DNA of 45,593 nt from Lentzea flava (lineage in GTDB: Bacteria > Actinomycetota > Actinomycetes > Mycobacteriales > Pseudonocardiaceae), in NCBI RefSeq assembly GCF_014648475.1, contig NZ_BMRE01000058.1, positions 1 through 45,593 on the forward strand, read 5' to 3'. The translations under genes were made by a program, and so were the position numbers. The number at the start of each line of letters is the position of its first letter. The first letter of the stretch is position 1. The notes beneath the pieces were generated by a model. It saw only the letters and a program-made list of their open reading frames with translations. It had not been told where the DNA came from and made no database searches. Positions 1 to 6,349 of this stretch are shown here, piece by piece.

Positions 1-29
1 CATATTACTGGCTGTGTTTCGGCACGCTG

Positions 30-47
30 TTGAGTTCTCAAAGAACA
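30..47 (-). promoter_or_regulatory. rRNA-operon leader boxA-like antitermination site
   Basis: Read on the minus strand this is TGTTCTTTGAGAACTCAA, followed by CAGCGTGCC. It closely resembles the boxA-containing leader found just upstream of 16S rRNA genes in actinobacteria. The 16S gene itself would lie beyond base 1 and is not in the window. Seen: the motif, and the promoter-like elements upstream of it on the same strand. Inferred: it belongs to an rrn operon transcribed leftwards out of the window. Confidence 0.75.
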
Positions 48-107
48 CGCGCTCACCGGATCCAATCTCCATTTCCGGAGAGTTTCACTCGGGGCTGGTG
101 TGTCTGA

Positions 108-137
108 AGCTTATTTGGTGTTTCTCGCCGGTGTCAA
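108..137 (-). promoter_or_regulatory. Probable rrn promoter (proximal)
   Basis: On the minus strand a perfect -35 hexamer TTGACA (137-132) is separated by 18 bases from TAAGCT (113-108). It reads towards the boxA-like site at 47-30. A perfect -35 with a TAnnnT -10 is expected of strong stable-RNA promoters. The transcription start is not shown by sequence alone. Confidence 0.6.
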
Positions 138-224
138 ATCGGCCTCTAGGAGGCTTGTTCTCTCCGGCTTGTGCCCCGCTCGTTCCGGTTTTGATTTCCG
201 GCCCGTTCCGCGCTGGCAGAGAGA

Positions 225-253
225 ACATTACACAAGCCCGTTTCGATCTCCAA
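225..253 (-). promoter_or_regulatory. Possible second rrn promoter (distal)
   Basis: On the minus strand TTGGAG (253-248) is separated by 17 bases from TAATGT (230-225), about 115 bases upstream of the proximal promoter. Tandem promoters are usual for rrn operons, but the -35 here is poor. It lies about 55 bases beyond the stop of the first lyase gene. Confidence 0.35.
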
Positions 254-263
254 ATCGGGGGGT

Positions 264-294
264 CCCGGTAGCCGCGGAACGTGCGACTACCAGG
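264..294 (-). terminator. Weak hairpin after the first PL6 lyase gene
   Basis: CCCGGTAG (264-271) can pair with CTACCAGG (287-294), giving 8 pairs including one wobble in the minus-strand RNA, immediately beyond the lyase stop codon. There is no T-run. It could separate the lyase unit from the rrn promoters, but the call is tentative. Confidence 0.3.
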
Positions 295-307
295 ACAAAT
301 GCCCGAG

Positions 308-1648
308 TCAGGGTGCGGAGACCCCGACATCCGACGGCGTCAGCGGCTTCCGGGAAGCCGCAGAGCTGTACTCGTCCGCCCCCACATCGGGCTTGCCGAC
401 GCGCGACTGCGGGTCGAAGTCACGCGTCACGTAGGAGTAGGTGCCCGCGGAGGTCTCGATCGCGGGACTGCTGGACGACAGGCGCAGCAGCCCGTTGGAG
501 TCCCGCACGAGCTTCGGGTCGACCGAGCGGTAGCCGGACGAGATGCCGGCGGTCCCGCCCCAGATGATGTTGCCCTCGTACTTCACCGTCGAGCCGCTCA
601 TCATGTCGACGAACTTCGACGACGAACCCTTGATGATGTTGTTCGCGAGGATGCAGTCCTTGGGTGCGTAGGTCCCGGTGTCGCTGTCGACCACCGCGCC
701 CGTGCCGATCAGGGTGTTGAACGTGACGGCCACGCGGTCGGGGCGGTCGTGCGACGTCGAGGTCGGGCCGCTGTCGGTCTCCGAGCCCTTGCCGAACACG
801 ACCGCGCGGTCGCCGGTGTTCTCCACGTAGTTGTTGAACACCTTGTGGTCGTTCCCGTGGAACCGGATGCCGCTGCCGAACAGCAGGTTGCCCTCGACGG
901 TGGAACGGTTGCCGTGCCGCAGGACGATGTAGCCCTTGCTGTTGCGGATCGTGTTGAAGCGGATCGTGTTGTCCGAGGACTTCACCGAGATGGCCTCGGG
1001 GTCGCCGTTGGCCTTGTCGAAGAGGTTGTGCTCGATGGTCGCGTACGCCGAGAGCGCCTGCTTGAAGCTGTAGCCGAGCCGGATCGACTCACCGCCGTTC
1101 GAGCCGGTGAAGCTGTGGTTGTAGAAGTAGTTGTGGTGGACCTGGGTGCGCTGGGCGATCGCGCCGTCGGGTCCGGTGATCTGCAGGTAGACGCCCTCGT
1201 TGGTGCGGTTCGAGAACGTGTTGTGGTCGACTTCGACGTCGTTGGCGCTGACGGTGAGCGAGGCACCGCTCTTGTCGCCGTTGAACGTGGTGCGGGTGAT
1301 GCGGGTGCCCTCAGCCTCGGCCGGCACCGACAGGGTGCTGGTGCCGGAGAAGACGAAGCCCTCGACGGTCACGCCACGCACGGCGCCGAACTCGAAACCG
1401 CCGGTGTTGAACACCGCACGGCCGGCGCGCCTGGCCGCGATGGTGATCTTCGACTTCGTGATCTTGATCGGTTTGTCGGCGCGATGCACGCCGTCCGCGA
1501 GCACGATGCGTTGACCGGCTCTGGCGGCGTTGATCGCCGCTTGCAGGGCGGTCGCGTTCGGCACGCTGACGACCGCGGCGTGCGCGGGCGCCGGGAGCAA
1601 GGACGACAGCAGGGCGGCCGCACCCACTGCGGCCAGTGATCGGATCAT
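308..1648 (-). CDS. Secreted polysaccharide lyase family 6 (chondroitinase B / alginate lyase-like), copy 1
   Basis: 446 aa. Residues 1-24 form a Sec signal peptide (hydrophobic AAVGAAALLSSLL, cleavage after AHA). The rest is a parallel beta-helix of repeated short strands rich in N/G turns. Family-6 hallmarks are present: NGGESIRLG at about 184-192, EAISVKSS at 218-225 and LRHGNRS at 243-249. K223 and R244 sit 21 residues apart, the same spacing as the catalytic Lys250/Arg271 of chondroitinase B. The enzyme should cleave a uronic-acid polysaccharide by beta-elimination outside the cell; the substrate cannot be told. The start ATG is preceded by AGGAG. It is the downstream member of a tandem pair with the gene at 1780-3126 and ends close to the rrn promoters. 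Confidence 0.88.
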   Translation of the reverse strand: MIRSLAAVGAAALLSSLLPAPAHAAVVSVPNATALQAAINAARAGQRIVLADGVHRADKPIKITKSKITIAARRAGRAVFNTGGFEFGAVRGVTVEGFVFSGTSTLSVPAEAEGTRITRTTFNGDKSGASLTVSANDVEVDHNTFSNRTNEGVYLQITGPDGAIAQRTQVHHNYFYNHSFTGSNGGESIRLGYSFKQALSAYATIEHNLFDKANGDPEAISVKSSDNTIRFNTIRNSKGYIVLRHGNRSTVEGNLLFGSGIRFHGNDHKVFNNYVENTGDRAVVFGKGSETDSGPTSTSHDRPDRVAVTFNTLIGTGAVVDSDTGTYAPKDCILANNIIKGSSSKFVDMMSGSTVKYEGNIIWGGTAGISSGYRSVDPKLVRDSNGLLRLSSSSPAIETSAGTYSYVTRDFDPQSRVGKPDVGADEYSSAASRKPLTPSDVGVSAP

Positions 1649-1709
1649 TCGCCAACTCCTGTGGTGGCACCTCTGCGGCGGTGGACCGAAAGTACTGAGG
1701 AGTTCCGGC

Positions 1710-1746
1710 GGACGGGGCAGTTCGGCAAGGGCCGCTTGCCCCGTCC
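1710..1746 (-). terminator. Hairpin terminator between the two lyase genes
   Basis: GGACGGGGCA (1710-1719) and TGCCCCGTCC (1737-1746) form a perfect 10-bp stem shortly after the stop of the upstream lyase copy. No U-tract follows. Such GC hairpins are common actinobacterial terminators. It suggests the two lyase copies need not share one transcript. Confidence 0.6.
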
Positions 1747-1779
1747 TGCGGAGACGGATCCGATGTCTGCCCTCAGGGG

Positions 1780-3126
1780 CTACGGCGCCGAGGGACCGAC
1801 GTCCGCCTTGGTCAGCGGCTTGCGCGTCGCCGAGGTGCTGTACTCGTCCGCGCCGACGTCGGGCTTGCCGGAGCGTGCCTGCGGGTCGAAGTCACGCGTC
1901 ACATAGGAGTAGGTGCCTACCGACGCGTCGATGGCAGGGCTACCGGACGCGAGCCGGAACAGCCCGTTGGCGTCCTTCACGAGCTTCGGGTCCACGGACT
2001 TGTAACCCGACGACGGCATGCTGCCGCCGGTGCCGCCCCAGATGACGTTGCCCTCGTACTTCACGACCGACCCGGCGTGCATCGAGACGACGCCACCGGA
2101 CGAGCCGCGGATGATGTTGTTCGCGAGCACGCAGTCCTTGGGCTTGAAGTTGCCGCCATCGCTGTCCACGACCTCACCGGTGCCGATGAGCGTGTTGAAC
2201 GCGACCGTCACGCGGTCCGGCCTGTCGTGTTCCTTCGAGGTCGGGCCGCTGTCCGCCTCGCTGCCGGAGCCGAACACCATCGCGCGGTCGCGGGTGTTCT
2301 CCACGTAGTTGTTGTAGATCTTGTGGTCGTTGCCGTGGAACCGGATGCCGCTGTTGAAGAGCAGGTTGCCCTCGACGGTGGTGCGGTTGCCGTGGCGCAG
2401 CACGATGTACCCGCGGCTGTTGCGGATCGTGTTGTAGCGGACCGTGTTGTCCGAGGACTTCACCGAGATCGCCTCGGAGTCGCCGTCCGCCTTCTCGAAG
2501 AGGTTGTACTCGATGATCGCGTTCGCCGACTTCGACTGCTTGTGGCTGTAGCCGAGCCGGATCGACTCGCCGCCGTTCGAGCCGGAGAACTGGTGGTTGT
2601 AGAAGTAGTTGTGGTGGATCCAGGTCCGCTTGGCGATCTCGCTGCCGGGACCGGTGATCTGCAGGTACACGCCCTGGTTCGTGCGGTTCGAGAACGTGTT
2701 GTGGTCGACCTGCACGTCGTCGGCGCTGACGCTGAGCGAGGCGCCGTCCTTGTTGCCGTTGTAGGTGTTGCGGGTGATGCGGGTGGCTTGTGCTCCCGGC
2801 GGCACCGACAGCGTGCTGGTGCCGTCGAACACGAAGCCCTCGACGGTCACGTTCCTGACGTCTCCCAGTTCGAACCCGCCGCTGGTGAACACCGTGCCGC
2901 CGACGGTCTGGGCGGCCACGGTGATCCCGGACTTCGTGATCTTGACGGGGTGGTCGGCCGCGTGCACGCCGCCGGCGAGCACCAGGCGCTGACCAGGGCG
3001 TGCCGAGTCGATCGCGGCCTGCAGGGAGGACACGCTCGACACGCTGACGACAGCGGCGTGCGCCGGTGCGTGGACGAAGGACGACAGCAGGGCGGCCGCG
3101 CCGACAGCGGCCAGTGATCGGATCAT
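1780..3126 (-). CDS. Secreted polysaccharide lyase family 6, copy 2
   Basis: 448 aa, a close paralogue of the neighbouring lyase and collinear over its full length. It has the same 24-residue signal peptide region (MIRSLAAVGAAALLSS, then a different hydrophobic tail, cut after AHA), and NGGESIRLG, EAISVKSS and LRHGNRT at the same positions, so K223 and R244 are conserved. The ribosome-binding site and first codons are nucleotide-identical to copy 1 over about 30 bases, so the duplication included the translation-initiation region. It lies 44 bases after the NUDIX stop on the same strand. Divergent stretches such as 288-340 may reflect different product specificity. Substrate not identifiable. 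Confidence 0.88.
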   Translation of the reverse strand: MIRSLAAVGAAALLSSFVHAPAHAAVVSVSSVSSLQAAIDSARPGQRLVLAGGVHAADHPVKITKSGITVAAQTVGGTVFTSGGFELGDVRNVTVEGFVFDGTSTLSVPPGAQATRITRNTYNGNKDGASLSVSADDVQVDHNTFSNRTNQGVYLQITGPGSEIAKRTWIHHNYFYNHQFSGSNGGESIRLGYSHKQSKSANAIIEYNLFEKADGDSEAISVKSSDNTVRYNTIRNSRGYIVLRHGNRTTVEGNLLFNSGIRFHGNDHKIYNNYVENTRDRAMVFGSGSEADSGPTSKEHDRPDRVTVAFNTLIGTGEVVDSDGGNFKPKDCVLANNIIRGSSGGVVSMHAGSVVKYEGNVIWGGTGGSMPSSGYKSVDPKLVKDANGLFRLASGSPAIDASVGTYSYVTRDFDPQARSGKPDVGADEYSTSATRKPLTKADVGPSAP

Positions 3127-3170
3127 TCGCCAACTCCGTTGCTGGGCAGTTGGCGGCGGTAGCGCCTAAG

Positions 3171-3605
3171 TTAGCGCAAGATTCCGGCAGGCGGGGTAGT
3201 TCGGTACAAGCCAAGGGCTGTATCGACTGATGGCACGCGGTCCAGTTGTCCGATGTCTGCGAGTGGGAACCACTGCGCGAGGTCGGTCGTGCCGTCCACC
3301 TCGAACCGCAGATCGCCGCCCACGATCCGGACCTCGTACATGATCCTCAGCGCGTGGTAGTCGCGGTCGGGCTCCTCGCGGAACTCCGAGTCGATGCCGA
3401 GCAGGCGCAGCACCTCGACCTCGAAGCCGGTCTCCTCCTCGTACTCGCGGATGACCGCGTCGTGCGGGTGTTCGCCGTGGTCGATGCCGCCGCCGGGGAG
3501 GATCCAGCGCTTGCCGTTGGGGCCGAGCCAGCGCGCGAGCAGGATCTCGTCGTTCTCGTTGATGCACACGCCGTACGCGGCCACGCGCTGCTTCTTCGCC
3601 CTCAT
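3171..3605 (-). CDS. NUDIX hydrolase
   Basis: 144 aa. It contains a complete Nudix box, starting at GGIDHGE around residue 39 and ending REYEEETGF near 61, matching GX5EX7REUXEEXGU, so it should bind divalent metal and hydrolyse a nucleoside-diphosphate-linked substrate. The substrate cannot be predicted. The ATG at 3605 starts the conserved beta strand RVAAYGVCIN. It is divergent from the SPFH gene, with a 72-base shared intergenic region holding a 14-bp palindrome, so both may answer to the same regulator. Confidence 0.88.
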   Translation of the reverse strand: MRAKKQRVAAYGVCINENDEILLARWLGPNGKRWILPGGGIDHGEHPHDAVIREYEEETGFEVEVLRLLGIDSEFREEPDRDYHALRIMYEVRIVGGDLRFEVDGTTDLAQWFPLADIGQLDRVPSVDTALGLYRTTPPAGILR

Positions 3606-3637
3606 GCGGATCAGCCTAGCTGGCGATCACCCCGAAA

Positions 3638-3651
3638 AAGTGATATCACTT
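3638..3651. promoter_or_regulatory. Perfect 14-bp palindrome in the NUDIX/SPFH divergent promoter
   Basis: AAGTGATATCACTT is a perfect 7+7 palindrome, 27 bases upstream of the SPFH ATG and 33 from the NUDIX ATG. It is AT-rich compared with its surroundings. Position and symmetry suit an operator that would block transcription. The ribbon-helix-helix protein encoded in the same operon is the natural candidate ligand. Seen: the palindrome and its position. Inferred: the function and the partner. Confidence 0.65.
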
Positions 3652-3677
3652 AGCTACTACTTCGCTAGGGGGTCTGG

Positions 3678-4601
3678 ATGGTCGACACGACAGTGCACAT
3701 GCCGGCGCCTGCTGTGCGTGAGAGGCACGCACAGGAGCTGCCCGGTCTGCCGATGTTCTTCGCAGGACTGGTGGTGTACGCGGTGGGTGCTTGGGTGCTC
3801 GTGCGGGAAATCGTGCAAGCCGCGGAGAGCGACATGAACCCGTCGACCGTGGTTCTGGTCATCGCGGTGCTGTTGCACCTGGCGGCGTCGCTGATCATGA
3901 AGGGGCTGTTCACCGTCGCACCCGGTGAGGCGCGCGTGTTGCAGTTCCTCGGCCGTTACGTGGGCACGGTGCGCACGGACGGTCTGCGGTGGGCGAACCC
4001 GTTCACCACGCGGGAGAAGATCTCGACCAGGATCCGCAACCACGAGACTCAGGCGCTGAAGGTCAACGACGCGGACGGCAACCCGATCGAGATCGCCGCC
4101 GTCGTCGTGTGGCAGGTGGAAGACACTGCGCGCGCACGGTTCGAGGTGGACGACTTCGTGCGGTTCGTCGGCATTCAGACCGAGACCGCCGTACGGCACA
4201 TCGCGACCAGCTACCCGTACGACAGCCACGAGGAAGCCGGACTGTCGTTGCGGGAGAACGCGGACGAGATCACCGAGACGCTCGCGATCGAGATCGCGGC
4301 GCGCGTGCAGTCCGCGGGGGTGAAGGTGATCGAGTCACGGCTCACGCACCTCGCGTACGCCCCGGAGATCGCGCAGGCCATGTTGCAGCGACAGCAGGCG
4401 TCCGCGGTCGTGGCGGCGCGGACGCGGATCGTCGAGGGCGCCGTCGGCATGGTCGAGCTCGCGTTGCAGCGGCTCGCCGAGCAGGACGTCGTCGAGCTCG
4501 ACGAGGAACGCAAGGCGGCGATGGTGTCGAACCTGCTCGTCGTCCTGTGCGGTGACCGTTCCACTCAGCCCGTGGTGAACGCAGGGTCGCTCTACACCTG
4601 A
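3678..4601 (+). CDS. SPFH/band-7 domain membrane protein
   Basis: 307 aa. Two N-terminal membrane segments (about 24-43 and 57-76) are followed by a band-7 domain beginning FTVAPGEARVLQFLGRYVGTVR and continuing through WANPFTTREKISTRIRNHET. A helical region with EIAQAMLQRQQASAVVAARTRIVEGAV follows, typical of slipin/stomatin-type proteins. Family members oligomerise on the membrane and act as scaffolds for proteases or other complexes. The start ATG has AGGGGG five bases upstream. The stop overlaps the ATG of the next gene by one base (TGATG), so the two are probably translationally coupled. Role in this organism unknown. Confidence 0.9.
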   Translation: MVDTTVHMPAPAVRERHAQELPGLPMFFAGLVVYAVGAWVLVREIVQAAESDMNPSTVVLVIAVLLHLAASLIMKGLFTVAPGEARVLQFLGRYVGTVRTDGLRWANPFTTREKISTRIRNHETQALKVNDADGNPIEIAAVVVWQVEDTARARFEVDDFVRFVGIQTETAVRHIATSYPYDSHEEAGLSLRENADEITETLAIEIAARVQSAGVKVIESRLTHLAYAPEIAQAMLQRQQASAVVAARTRIVEGAVGMVELALQRLAEQDVVELDEERKAAMVSNLLVVLCGDRSTQPVVNAGSLYT

Positions 4602-4819
4602 TGGCTGACCGCAAAAGCGTTCTGCTCAGGCTCGATCCGGCAGTGCACGACGCGTTGAGCAGGTGGGCGAACGACGAGCTGCGCAGCACCAACGCGCAGA
4701 TCGAGTTCCTGCTGCGGCGTGCGCTGGCGGACGCGGGCCGGTTGCCCGGCGAGGCGAAGAAGATGCCGCGCCGGGGCAGGCCGCCGAAAAAGCAAAACCC
4801 GGACGAACCGCCTGATTAG
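4601..4819 (+). CDS. Small ribbon-helix-helix protein with AT-hook-like tail
   Basis: 72 aa. MADRKSVLLRLDPAVHDALS followed by RWANDELRSTNAQIEFLLRRAL has the strand-helix-helix pattern of Arc/CopG-type DNA-binding proteins. The C-terminus carries PRRGRPPKKQ, an AT-hook-like RGRP core. It should dimerise and bind a short palindrome. The 14-bp AAGTGATATCACTT site upstream of the operon is a plausible target, which would make it an autoregulator. It is overlapped by one base at both ends (TGATG with the SPFH gene, TAGTG with the AAA gene). No adjacent small toxin was found, so an antitoxin role is not favoured. Confidence 0.8.
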   Translation: MADRKSVLLRLDPAVHDALSRWANDELRSTNAQIEFLLRRALADAGRLPGEAKKMPRRGRPPKKQNPDEPPD

Positions 4820-6228
4820 TGCGTACGTTGGGGTGGGCGGATCTCCAACTGTCTGACGCAAGATCACTCGCGTCGGCTCTGCGGGGGTTGTTCGAGGAGG
4901 CCAGGGCCCTGGTCTCCGAGGACGCGGAGTCGACGCTCGTCCGGATGGTCACGGGACACCTCGGGTGCCCGATGACGCAGGTACCGACCGTGACCGCGAG
5001 GTTCGAGGGCCGGGAGCACGCGAACGTGCACCGCGGCATCGAGGCCTACGTCGCCGAGCACTCGCCGGAAGCCGAGTGGCACGGCATCAGCGGGAACAAG
5101 ATGCACATGTCCGTTGTGGACATGCTGGGCGCCCAGCAGCAGCACTTCAGCTTCGAACTGGGCGCGGTCGACTACATGACCGTGGCGACCGGCCCGGACA
5201 CCACGATCGACGCGGTGCAGCTGGGGCTGATCGCCACGGTCGCGCCGGACGGCAGCCCGGTCGTGGTCGCCGTGCAGGGCCCGCACGAGGAGCGCGGCGA
5301 CTTCCGCTGCACGCTCCAGGTGCTCGCGGCGTCCAGGGAGGCCTCGACCGCTGTGCGCGAGGCGGTCGAACGGCACATGCGCGAGCACGACGTGTTCCGC
5401 GGCCAGGTGATGGCGTTCGGGATCAGTGAGCACCGGGGGAACCAGCTGCTCACGTTCCTGCCCCGGCCGGCGTTGCGGCCGTCGGACGTGGTGCTGCCGG
5501 ACGGCGTGCTGGACTCGATCGAACGCCACGTCGTCCGGACGGCGTCGCAAAGTGATCGGCTACGCGCGCATGGGCAGCATCTGAAGCGAGGGCTGCTCTT
5601 GTACGGGCCACCCGGTACCGGCAAGACGCACACAGTCCGGTACCTGATGGGACGCCTTGAGTCGTCAACGGTCCTCGTGCTGAGTGGTGTCGCGATGCTC
5701 CGGTACCTGCGTGCCGCTACGTCTCTCGCACGGCGCCTCGCGCCGTCGGTGATCGTCGTCGAGGACGTCGACCTCATCGCGCAGGACCGCTCGCACACCC
5801 GTGACGGCAACCCCGTGTTGTTCGAGCTGCTGAACGAGATGGACGGCATCGGATCCGAGGCCGACGTGACGTTCGTGCTCACCACCAACCGCGTGGACGT
5901 CATGGAGAAGGCGCTGTCCGAACGGCCGGGGCGCATCGACCTCGCGATGCAGGTGCCGCTGCCGGACGCCGACGGTCGCGAACGGCTGCTGCGGCTCTAC
6001 GCGGCCGGCACGGAGCTCGACCTGCCGGACGCGTCGGCGATCGTGGCGGCCAGCGAGGGCGTGACGGCGTCGTTCGTGAAGGAGCTCGTGCGGCGGGCGA
6101 CGTTGCGGGCACTCGACGACCAGCCGGGCGCCGCCCGCGTGCGGCTGGACGAGGCGGCGATCTCGGCCGCGCTGGCCGATCTGCTCGATGAAAAACAGGC
6201 GTTGACGCGCAGCTTGCTGGGTGGCTGA
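4819..6228 (+). CDS. AAA family ATPase (Cdc48/FtsH-like AAA module, no protease domain)
   Basis: 469 aa with a GTG start overlapping the preceding stop (TAGTG). Residues 1-240 form an N-domain I do not recognise, with no membrane segment. The AAA core has Walker A GPPGTGKT at 263-270, Walker B VIVVEDVD at 311-318 (VEDVD instead of the usual DEID), sensor 1 TTNR at about 355-358 and RPGRID at 369-374. The lid domain extends to about 450. No HExxH or other protease motif is visible. The overlap with the SPFH/RHH genes suggests a joint function, perhaps remodelling proteins at an SPFH platform in the way FtsH works with HflKC, but without its own peptidase. That functional link is inference. Confidence 0.85.
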   Translation: MRTLGWADLQLSDARSLASALRGLFEEARALVSEDAESTLVRMVTGHLGCPMTQVPTVTARFEGREHANVHRGIEAYVAEHSPEAEWHGISGNKMHMSVVDMLGAQQQHFSFELGAVDYMTVATGPDTTIDAVQLGLIATVAPDGSPVVVAVQGPHEERGDFRCTLQVLAASREASTAVREAVERHMREHDVFRGQVMAFGISEHRGNQLLTFLPRPALRPSDVVLPDGVLDSIERHVVRTASQSDRLRAHGQHLKRGLLLYGPPGTGKTHTVRYLMGRLESSTVLVLSGVAMLRYLRAATSLARRLAPSVIVVEDVDLIAQDRSHTRDGNPVLFELLNEMDGIGSEADVTFVLTTNRVDVMEKALSERPGRIDLAMQVPLPDADGRERLLRLYAAGTELDLPDASAIVAASEGVTASFVKELVRRATLRALDDQPGAARVRLDEAAISAALADLLDEKQALTRSLLGG

Positions 6229-6294
6229 ACAGGCGTTTCACCAGCATGAAACCGCTTCCACGGAGTTCCTCCGTTCGGCGGGTGTGCTGCCCGG

Positions 6295-6341
6295 CTCCTC
6301 CACGCGATCGTGTGCGGCGGGCGCACGGGAGCGTGGAGGAG
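6295..6341 (+). promoter_or_regulatory. Hairpin burying the GH3 Shine-Dalgarno (attenuator or terminator-like)
   Basis: CTCCTCCACGC (6295-6305) pairs perfectly with GCGTGGAGGAG (6331-6341). An inner helix GTGCG (6312-6316) / CGCAC (6322-6326) closes a 5-base loop. The 3' arm contains GGAGGAG, the only good Shine-Dalgarno for the glucosidase. The bases immediately after (TCTTGTCTTTGTTTT) are T-rich, so the element also looks like an intrinsic terminator for the AAA operon. Either way it would couple RNA folding to expression of the downstream gene. Confidence 0.65.
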
Positions 6342-6349
6342 TCTTGTCT

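Noticed and set aside
4601..4819. RHH protein as antitoxin of a toxin-antitoxin pair
   Set aside because: Its overlapping neighbours are an SPFH membrane protein and an AAA ATPase. No toxin-like small protein is adjacent.
6221..6349. Upstream GTG extension of the GH3 protein
   Set aside because: It would put 43 polar residues before an otherwise standard signal peptide and runs through the hairpin. The TTG at 6350 has a properly spaced GGAGGAG.
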